64,000 nucleotides of DNA from positions 1,612,001-1,676,000 of the forward strand of contig JAXMGT010000001.1 in the NCBI GenBank assembly GCA_046347155.1, written 5' to 3'. The notes below the pieces were generated by a model. That model was not told the DNA's origin, ran no database searches, and saw only the letters and a program-made list of their open reading frames with translations. The position numbers and the translations under genes are program-made. Shown here piece by piece: positions 57,826 through 64,000 of this stretch (position 1 is its first letter; each line of letters starts with the position of its first letter). Origin of the DNA: RPQJ01 sp046347155. GTDB taxonomy: Bacteria; Pseudomonadota; Gammaproteobacteria; Steroidobacterales; Steroidobacteraceae.

Positions 57826-60800
57826 CCTTCGCGCGATGGACGCCGCGGCGCGCGAGACGGCGCTCGACGTGCGCCGGAGTTTCGTCGTGCAAGCCCCCGC
57901 GGGCTCCGGCAAGACGGAACTGCTGACGCGGCGGTTCCTCGCGCTGCTCGCGACGGTCGAGGCCCCCGAGTCGGTGCTCGCGATCACGTTCACGCGCAAG
58001 GCGGCGGCCGAGATGCGCGACCGGGTCGTGCGTTCGTTGCGCGCGGCCGCCGGCCAGCCCGTGGAACCCGCGCCGCACCCGCGCACGCTCGAACTCGCCG
58101 CGGTCGCGCTCGAGGCGGACCGGCGCCTCGCGTGGGACCTGCTCGGCAATCCGGCGCGGCTCCGGATACAGACGATCGACTCGCTCAACTTCGGACTCGC
58201 GCGCCGACTGCCGTTGCTGTCCGGACTCGGCGCAGGCCTCGGCGTCGAGGACGACGCTGGCGAACTGCACCGGCTCGCGGCCGAGCGGCTGCTCGAGCAC
58301 CTGTCGTCCGACGACGAGTACGGCGATGCGATGGCGACGCTGCTCGCGCACCTCGACAACCGGGTGGACCGCTTCGTGGACCTCGTGGTCGAGATGCTCG
58401 CGCGACGCGACTCCTGGGGCTCGAACCTGCCGGCGGCCGGCGCCGATGAACGCTCGAGCGCTGCGCTGCGGACGCGGCTCGAAGCGGCGAGGGCGGCACT
58501 GCTGGCCGACCGGCTCGGCGGCCTGGTCGCGGCATTCGGTGCGGCGCGGCTGGCGGAAGCGGCCGCGATCGCGTCCGAGGCCGGCGCGGCGCTCGTGGCA
58601 TCCGGGCGCGAGTCGCCGACGCTCGCGTGCGCGGGCCGGTCGGGGGCACCTGGGATGTCGGCCGCAGACCTGCCCGCGTGGCGCGGGATCGCCGCGTTGT
58701 ACCTCACGAACGAAGGCGCGGCCCGCGCGAAGTTCGACACCCGCCAGGGGCTCGAGACGACCAACCCGGCGCTGAAACAGCGCGCGGCCGCCGTCGCCGC
58801 GGCGCTGGCGGCGGACCCGGACCTGCGTTCGCAACTCGACGACGTGCGCGGGCTGCCGGAGGCGTGTTACCCGGACGAGGAGTGGCGGGTGCTCGAGGCG
58901 CAGCTCCGGGTGCTCCGGCTCGCGGCGGCGGAACTCGAGGTGGTCTTCGGCGAGCGCCAGCGTGCGGACTATCCGCGTATCGCCGAGGCGGCGCTGGCCG
59001 CACTCGGCAGAGACGACGCGCCGACCGACACGGCGCTGGCGCTCGACGCACAGCTCCGGCACGTGCTCGTCGACGAGTTCCAGGACACCTCGGAGGCACA
59101 GGTCCGCCTGCTCGCGCGGCTGACCGCGGGCTGGCAGCCCGACGACGGGCGCACGCTCTTCGTGGTCGGCGATCCGATGCAGTCGATCTACCGGTTCCGG
59201 CACGCTGAAGTCGGCCTGTACCTGGACGTGCGGGCGCGCGGGATCGGCGAGGTGCGGCTCGAGCCGCTGTCGCTCGCGGTCAACTTCCGCTCGACGCGTC
59301 CGGTCGTCGACTGGGTGAACGACTGCTATGCACGCGTGTTCCCGTCGCGGGACGACGAGGTGAGCGGCGCCGTGAGTTACGCGCCCTGCGTCGAATCGGA
59401 GCGGGCCGCGGATGCCGGCGGGGTCACGGTCCACCCGCTGTTCCGCCGCAGCCGGCGACGCGAGGCCGTGCTGGTCGCGGACCTCGTGGCCGCACGGCTC
59501 GGCGAGGACCCGGACGCCGACGTCGCGATCCTGGTGCAGGCGCGCGGCCACCTGACCGACATTGTCGCCGAGCTCGCGCGGCGGGGCATCCGGTTCCAGG
59601 CGACGGACATCGATCCGCTCGACGAACGCCCGGCCGTGCTCGATCTGCTCGCACTGACGCGGGCGATTGCCCACCCGGCCGACCGGCCCGCGTGGCTCTC
59701 GGTGCTCCGGGCCCCTTGGTGCGGACTGCGCCTCGCGGACCTGCACGCGCTGTGCGGCGACGACCCGGACACGACGATTCCCGCGCTGCTCGCCGATCCC
59801 GACCGGCGCGCGCGGCTCGAGCCGGAGGCGGCGACGCGGGTCGAGCACGCGTGGAGCGTTCTGGAACTGGCGTCCGGTGAATCGAAGCGGTTCGGGCTGC
59901 GCGATGCCGTCGAGCGCGCGTGGATCGGGCTCGCCGGCCCGGCGACGCTCGAGGATGCCCGCGAACTGGACGAGGCGCGCGCTTACCTCGACGTGCTCGC
60001 CGGACTCGAGGCGCGCGGACGAGGCCCGCTCGAGTTCCCCGCGCTCGAGTCGGCGTTGACGCGACTGTACGCGCCGTCGCGTCCGGACCCCGGCACGAGG
60101 GTACAGCTGCTGACCGTCCACAAGTCGAAGGGGCTCGAGTTCGACACCGTGATCGTCCCGGGCCTGGAGCGCGGTCACGCGCGCGACCGGCGCCGCCTGC
60201 TGCAATGGGCGCGGCTGCCCGCGCTCGGCGACGACGGGTTGCTCGTCGCGCCGGTGTCGGGTGCCGGCGAGGACCCGGGCGCGCTCTACCGCTGGTGCGA
60301 GGCGCTCGAATCGAAAAAGCTGGCCGAGGAGCGCCGACGCCTGCTGTACGTGGCCGTGACGCGGGCGCGACGCGCACTGCACCTGATCGGCAGTTGCCGC
60401 GTGAAGGAGCAGCCCGGCGACCCTCCGGCGATGGTCGCGCCCGCGGCCTCGACGGCACTCGGCGTGCTGTGGCCGGTGGTCGGTCCACAGTTCTCGGCGT
60501 CCTTCGCGGCGGCCGCGTCGCTCGAGCCCGAGCCGGAACCCGCGCGCCGGCGGATGCCGCCGCTGCTGCGACTCCCGCTCGGGTGGACCGCGCCCGACAT
60601 CGTCGCACCGCGACGGACCGAAGCGCCGCGCGTGCCCGTGGCCGCCGCGACGGACCTCGAATTCGACTGGGCGACGGAGACCGCGCGCCACGTCGGCACC
60701 GTCGTGCACCGTGCGCTGATGCGGCTGGTGCGCGGGGCGCCGGTGCCGGGTGCGGACGCACGCACGCGGCGGCGCTGCGACGACGAACTCGCGGAACTCG

Positions 60801-61189
60801 GCGTCCCGGCCGACCGGCGTGCCGCGGCCGTCGACCGCGTGGTCCGGGCGATCGAGCGCACGCTCGCCGATCCGCGCGGGCGCTGGCTGCTAGACGGTGC
60901 GCATGCACTGTCCGCGGCCGAACTCGCGCTGACCGGGCGCGTGGCGGGCGAACTCGTGTCGGTGGTCGTCGACCGCACGTTCGTGGACGCGGACGGTACG
61001 CGCTGGGTCGTCGACTACAAGACCAGCACGCACGAGGGTTCGGGCCGCGACGAATTCCTCGACCGCGAGCAGCAGCGCTATCGGCCGCAGCTCGAGCGGT
61101 ACGCGGCGCTGATGCGCCGATACGGGCCGCAGCCCGTCAGGATGGGGCTCTATTTCCCGCTGCTCTCCGCGTGGCGGGAGTGGGATTGA
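57818..61189 (+). CDS. AddA-like UvrD-family helicase-nuclease
   Basis: This 1123-residue protein has superfamily 1 helicase motifs: Walker A APAGSGKTELLTRRFL, Ia ITFTRKAAAEMRDR, Walker B LVDEFQDTSEAQ, motif III VGDPMQSIYRFR, motif IV NFRSTRPVVDW, motif V LLTVHKSKGLEFDTVI, and motif VI YVAVTRARRALHL. A C-terminal nuclease domain (about residues 960-1123) has GTVVHRALMRL and WVVDYKTST. With the overlapping upstream gene it resembles AddAB, which resects DNA ends for RecA. RecBCD is the alternative system in many Gammaproteobacteria and cannot be judged from this window. Confidence 0.88.
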   Translation: MTDLRAMDAAARETALDVRRSFVVQAPAGSGKTELLTRRFLALLATVEAPESVLAITFTRKAAAEMRDRVVRSLRAAAGQPVEPAPHPRTLELAAVALEADRRLAWDLLGNPARLRIQTIDSLNFGLARRLPLLSGLGAGLGVEDDAGELHRLAAERLLEHLSSDDEYGDAMATLLAHLDNRVDRFVDLVVEMLARRDSWGSNLPAAGADERSSAALRTRLEAARAALLADRLGGLVAAFGAARLAEAAAIASEAGAALVASGRESPTLACAGRSGAPGMSAADLPAWRGIAALYLTNEGAARAKFDTRQGLETTNPALKQRAAAVAAALAADPDLRSQLDDVRGLPEACYPDEEWRVLEAQLRVLRLAAAELEVVFGERQRADYPRIAEAALAALGRDDAPTDTALALDAQLRHVLVDEFQDTSEAQVRLLARLTAGWQPDDGRTLFVVGDPMQSIYRFRHAEVGLYLDVRARGIGEVRLEPLSLAVNFRSTRPVVDWVNDCYARVFPSRDDEVSGAVSYAPCVESERAADAGGVTVHPLFRRSRRREAVLVADLVAARLGEDPDADVAILVQARGHLTDIVAELARRGIRFQATDIDPLDERPAVLDLLALTRAIAHPADRPAWLSVLRAPWCGLRLADLHALCGDDPDTTIPALLADPDRRARLEPEAATRVEHAWSVLELASGESKRFGLRDAVERAWIGLAGPATLEDARELDEARAYLDVLAGLEARGRGPLEFPALESALTRLYAPSRPDPGTRVQLLTVHKSKGLEFDTVIVPGLERGHARDRRRLLQWARLPALGDDGLLVAPVSGAGEDPGALYRWCEALESKKLAEERRRLLYVAVTRARRALHLIGSCRVKEQPGDPPAMVAPAASTALGVLWPVVGPQFSASFAAAASLEPEPEPARRRMPPLLRLPLGWTAPDIVAPRRTEAPRVPVAAATDLEFDWATETARHVGTVVHRALMRLVRGAPVPGADARTRRRCDDELAELGVPADRRAAAVDRVVRAIERTLADPRGRWLLDGAHALSAAELALTGRVAGELVSVVVDRTFVDADGTRWVVDYKTSTHEGSGRDEFLDREQQRYRPQLERYAALMRRYGPQPVRMGLYFPLLSAWREWD

Positions 61190-61202
61190 GCGGCGCGACG
61201 GC

Positions 61203-62006
61203 CTAGAACGTACCGCTCGCGCCGAACGGTCGACGCCCCGCGGCGTCCGGGGGGCCGAGGGCTCCGAGCACGCGTTGCAGCGAGGGTGGAACCTCGCCAT
61301 CGCCCGCGACGGTGCCTTGGATTTCGAAGCTGCGCCCGGCACCAACGCTGAGCGAGGCATCGACCGACAGCGGCGTTCCGCCCGTGACGCGCGCCGTTAC
61401 CGTCGACGCATCGGTCGGTGCGGTCCGCGGATCCGGGAATGCGAGATCGAAATCGCCGAGCGGGGCCGACAGCGGCGCCGGCGAGGTGACGCCGCCGAGC
61501 TTCAGCTGTCCGCGCACGGCGGTGAGCCATCCGTTCGCGATCGTCACCGCGTCGAGGTGGCCCTGCACGCGTCCGGCCCAGCCGAACGACGGCGAGCGCG
61601 CAAACGCCGACAGCGGCAGTTCCAGGTCGACGTTGGTGAGTTCCACCGACTCGCGGCCACCGGCCGAGACCCGTGCAGTGGCCCGGCCGTCGGGTCGGGT
61701 CAACTCCAGGTCCGCGGCAACGCGCAATCGGAGCAGGGCGGCCGGATGCAGCCTCCAGCGCAGGTCGCCGATCGGGACGCCGGACGCTGCAACCCCCTGG
61801 GCGAGTCCGGACCAGATCGTGCCCGACCAGGACGTGACCGAGACGGCCTGCCCCTGCAGGAACCGGGCCGCGAGTGACGCCGGCAGCGTCGCCGCGGCGA
61901 AGCCGAGCAGCGCGAGCAGGCCCAGGAAGACGAGCGTGCCGCGGCGCCTCGGCGCCGGCGGCGGCGTGCTCGCGACCGGACTACGGCGCGGCGCGCGCGC
62001 CGCCAT
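61203..62006 (-). CDS. gspN: Type II secretion protein N (GspN)
   Basis: GspN is an accessory part of the type II secretion machine. The 267-residue protein has a Pro/Arg-rich cytoplasmic N-terminus, one membrane segment (about residues 25-45) and a periplasmic domain of beta strands. The early WSGTIWSGLAQGV is the GspN hallmark, and RVQGHLDAVTIANGWLTAVRGQLKL also fits. It overlaps gspM by 26 bases and is the last gene of the operon, convergent with the AddA-like gene. Confidence 0.88.
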   Translation of the reverse strand: MAARAPRRSPVASTPPPAPRRRGTLVFLGLLALLGFAAATLPASLAARFLQGQAVSVTSWSGTIWSGLAQGVAASGVPIGDLRWRLHPAALLRLRVAADLELTRPDGRATARVSAGGRESVELTNVDLELPLSAFARSPSFGWAGRVQGHLDAVTIANGWLTAVRGQLKLGGVTSPAPLSAPLGDFDLAFPDPRTAPTDASTVTARVTGGTPLSVDASLSVGAGRSFEIQGTVAGDGEVPPSLQRVLGALGPPDAAGRRPFGASGTF

Positions 62007-62472
62007 GCGAGAGCGTGATGCTGGCGTTCACGAGGCCGGGTGCGCCGGCCGCATCGATCGTGGCGTCGGAGACGCTGACGCCGTACTGCTGCTGCAGGGT
62101 GCCCAGCCACTCGATCGTCGCATCGAACGGCGCACCTTCGAGCCGCAGGCGCAATCCATTGGCGCCGTCCGGACTCTGGTCGCGCACGGCGGCCCCGATG
62201 CCGGCCTCGCGTCCCGTGCGGTCCACCAGCACCACCAGCGATTCATTGCCGCCGCGGCGCGCCGCGACGGAGGCGACGCGCGGTGCGGCCTGGCGCATCC
62301 AGGCGAGGTCGGCCGTCTTCTGTTCGATGCGCGCCGCCTGGCGCGCCTGCAGGCGCTGCACGGGCAGTGCGATCCCGACGTACACGAGTGCCACGGCCGC
62401 CAGCGCGCCGGCGCTCAGCACCAGCGTGCGTTCGCGCGACGCGAGTCCGTTGAGCCACTGCCGGACGTTCAT
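61981..62472 (-). CDS. gspM: Type II secretion protein M (GspM)
   Basis: GspM is part of the inner-membrane platform with GspL, E and F. The 163-residue protein has a short N-terminus (MNVRQWLNGLASRERTLVL), one membrane segment, a coiled-coil stretch (QRLQARQAARIEQKTADLAWM) and a periplasmic ferredoxin-like domain (FDATIEWLGTLQQQYGVSV). It overlaps gspL by four bases and gspN by 26. Confidence 0.92.
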   Translation of the reverse strand: MNVRQWLNGLASRERTLVLSAGALAAVALVYVGIALPVQRLQARQAARIEQKTADLAWMRQAAPRVASVAARRGGNESLVVLVDRTGREAGIGAAVRDQSPDGANGLRLRLEGAPFDATIEWLGTLQQQYGVSVSDATIDAAGAPGLVNASITLSHGGARAAP

Positions 62473-63692
62473 GACTGGGCGAGCCTCACGACCAGCCGGC
62501 CCTCGACCGTCCCCGCGCGGGGCGTGGCCGACTGTATCTCGGCGTTCAGGCCAGCCGACTGCAGCGACTGCTTGATCGCATCGAGCGCGCCGACGCTCGG
62601 CGCCGTGAGACGCAGGTCGACGACGCCGGCCCGGCAGGTGATGGCCTGCACGCGCGACTGCGGCGAGCCCGCCACCGCGTGCGACAGCGCCGACAGCGTC
62701 GGGAGCAACGCGCTCGGGCCACCGGCGCCGCCGAGCATGCCCTGCATCTGTGCGCGCGGGTCGATGGCCTTCTGTCCGGGCAGCGCCTGCTGGAAGACCT
62801 GCGTGATCTGCGCGTCGAGCGCGCGCTCGGCGCGGTGCATCTGCACGGCCGCGATCACGTGCCCGACCACGTAGACGAGCACGACGCCGGCCGCGAGCGC
62901 CGCCGGCAGGCGCCAGCGCTTCAGGCGGGCGGCAACGGATCCCTGCGCGGCATACGGGCCCTGCAGCAGGTCGACGCCGGCGCCGCCGGCCGCATGGACG
63001 GCGAGCAGCGGGAGCGCTCCGTCCGGCATCAGCTTGACCTGCAGCGACGCTGCGCGGGACCTCAGCCCTTCGATCAGTTCCCGGTACTGCTCGTAGTCGC
63101 CCGGCGATGCGTAGAAGACCAGCTGGCCGGTCGCCTCGGGCGTTTCGCCGGTCGCGAGTTCGATCGCGTCCTCGGGTGTACCGGTGTCAAGCACGTACGG
63201 CAGTGCGTCGTGCGGACGGACGTACAGCATCGTTCCGTCGAGCAGCAGCGTCGTGGCGCCGGCCGACACCGGAACGGCCAATGAGTCGGCATAGGCCGCA
63301 TCGGGGTGGATGCCGGCATCGGCGCAGGCGCCGAGCCAGCGGTCCATCGCCGAGCGTGCGACGACGGCGACCGGTACCGTGGCTGCGTCGGACTCGCGCG
63401 CGCCAACGGCGAAATGCAGTTCATCGACGTCCGATGCGAGCTGCTCCTCGAGTGCATACGGGACGGCCTGGGCGAGGCGGGCGGTGCCACGGACCGGCAA
63501 CTCGGGCGCCGCGAGCGTGACATCGGTACCCGGCACGAGCAGCACGACGCGGCGCTGCTCGGCCGCCGGCTGCGCATTCACGATCGGGCCGTCCTGCAAC
63601 GGGCCGGACCGCGCGCCGTTCCCGTCGAGGATGAGCCACGATGCCTGCGCGGCATCGGTGGCGCGCACGCGTATCACCAGCGTCTCAGACAT
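62469..63692 (-). CDS. gspL: Type II secretion protein L (GspL)
   Basis: GspL recruits the ATPase GspE to the secretion platform. The 407-residue protein has a cytoplasmic actin-like part (about residues 1-240: VVLLVPGTDVTLAAPELPV, QAVPYALEEQLASDVDELHF), one membrane segment (ALAAGVVLVYVVGHVIAAV) and a periplasmic ferredoxin-like domain (about 290-407). It lies 15 bases behind gspK. GspE and the pseudopilins should be upstream, outside the window. Confidence 0.93.
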   Translation of the reverse strand: MSETLVIRVRATDAAQASWLILDGNGARSGPLQDGPIVNAQPAAEQRRVVLLVPGTDVTLAAPELPVRGTARLAQAVPYALEEQLASDVDELHFAVGARESDAATVPVAVVARSAMDRWLGACADAGIHPDAAYADSLAVPVSAGATTLLLDGTMLYVRPHDALPYVLDTGTPEDAIELATGETPEATGQLVFYASPGDYEQYRELIEGLRSRAASLQVKLMPDGALPLLAVHAAGGAGVDLLQGPYAAQGSVAARLKRWRLPAALAAGVVLVYVVGHVIAAVQMHRAERALDAQITQVFQQALPGQKAIDPRAQMQGMLGGAGGPSALLPTLSALSHAVAGSPQSRVQAITCRAGVVDLRLTAPSVGALDAIKQSLQSAGLNAEIQSATPRAGTVEGRLVVRLAQS

Positions 63693-63707
63693 CGGGCCTC
63701 GGGGGAT

Positions 63708-64000
63708 TCATTCGGTGCCGAAACTTCGCAGCTGCGGGCGCACCAGCCCGCCCTGTCCGCGAACGAGCAGACTGTACAGCGTGAAGTCGGTGGTGCCAAT
63801 AGTGACCCATACGGTCGCGCCGAAGTAGCTGCTCGACTCCGACAGGCCGTCCTTCACCTTGTTGTACGCCTCGTCGCCCATCGCACCACGCAGGTCGTTC
63901 AAAGACGGGAAACAGCCGTTCGCCCGCCGCTTCGCCAGGTCGTCCGGGTTCAGGCCGAACTCGCGCAGGCCGTCGCTCAGCGCGTCTAGGACAATGCCCG
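63708..64000 (-). CDS. gspK: Type II secretion minor pseudopilin GspK, C-terminal part
   Basis: The frame is open from the window edge to the stop at 63708, giving 96 residues with the C-terminal GspK signature: CFPSLNDLRGAMGDEAYNKV and SSYFGATVWVTIGTTDFTLYSLLVR. GspK caps the pseudopilus tip with GspI and GspJ. Its place directly before gspL is the usual order. Confidence 0.88.
   Translation of the reverse strand, partial: GIVLDALSDGLREFGLNPDDLAKRRANGCFPSLNDLRGAMGDEAYNKVKDGLSESSSYFGATVWVTIGTTDFTLYSLLVRGQGGLVRPQLRSFGTE

Noticed and set aside
57416..60709. A 1097-codon minus-strand frame opposite the AddA-like gene
   Set aside because: It is an antisense shadow of high-GC coding DNA; the plus-strand helicase has all SF1 motifs in order.

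Overview
The window is a GC-rich (roughly 70% by eye), densely coding stretch of a bacterial chromosome. The gene set points to a Gammaproteobacterium: ZipA, the tol-pal-cpoB operon with queE/queC and tRNA-Lys behind it, a RelA-type ppGpp synthetase, DksA beside glutamyl-Q tRNA(Asp) synthetase, the smc-zipA-ligA order and a type II secretion operon. PhaR, a cysteine-poor DksA and the high GC would fit the Xanthomonadales/Nevskiales/Steroidobacterales side of the class, but that placement is inference. I see no phage, transposon, integrase, CRISPR array or rRNA, and no gene-free stretch longer than about 300 bases.

Layout. 1-3.7 kb: end of an unrecognised gene, an ApbE flavin transferase, a membrane-anchored histidine-phosphatase-like protein, a PrxQ peroxiredoxin and an acetyltransferase, tRNA-Ala and tRNA-Arg, and a DUF2238 membrane protein. 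3.8-6.0 kb: a large lipoprotein lipase of the VolA/Pla-1 type. 6.2-11.8 kb: 2-oxoglutarate dehydrogenase complex (sucA-sucB-lpdA), convergent with relA. 14-22.4 kb: a long + strand array, ruvCAB, tolQRAB-pal-cpoB, queE-queC and tRNA-Lys. 22.4-24.6 kb: a dipeptidase-like protein and a two-domain L,D-transpeptidase. 24.7-30.5 kb: a tyrosine catabolism cluster (hpd, hmgA, fumarylacetoacetase, aromatic aminotransferase, MFS transporter) behind a promoter that carries a perfect palindrome. 30.5-39.1 kb: the transcription/translation operon rimP-nusA-infB-rbfA-truB-rpsO-pnp, preceded by a structured leader with two tandem terminators. 39.2-41.4 kb (minus): phaR, gluQ, dksA. 41.6-51.7 kb: smc-zipA-ligA followed without a gap by oppBCDF. 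51.8-55.1 kb: a His-rich metal transporter, a CoA-transferase and an AlaA-type aminotransferase. 55.2-61.2 kb: an AddB-like Fe-S nuclease overlapping an AddA-like helicase-nuclease. 61.2-64 kb (minus): gspK-L-M-N, the end of a type II secretion operon.

Most of the window is housekeeping, and translational coupling through ATGA/GTGA overlaps is the dominant style (sucA/sucB, ruvC/ruvA, tolQ/tolR, queE/queC, hmgA/fah, rbfA/truB, oppC/D/F). The points that repay a second look are deviations inside familiar families: a histidine phosphatase with tyrosine at the second catalytic histidine, an M19 dipeptidase without its HxD metal motif, an L,D-transpeptidase with a dead second copy of its domain, a DksA without its zinc finger but with a long basic tail, a ZipA whose linker is a charged hexapeptide repeat, the double-terminator leader ahead of rimP-nusA, and the AddAB-like repair pair. 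I found no cluster of unknown genes that looks like a wholly new system.
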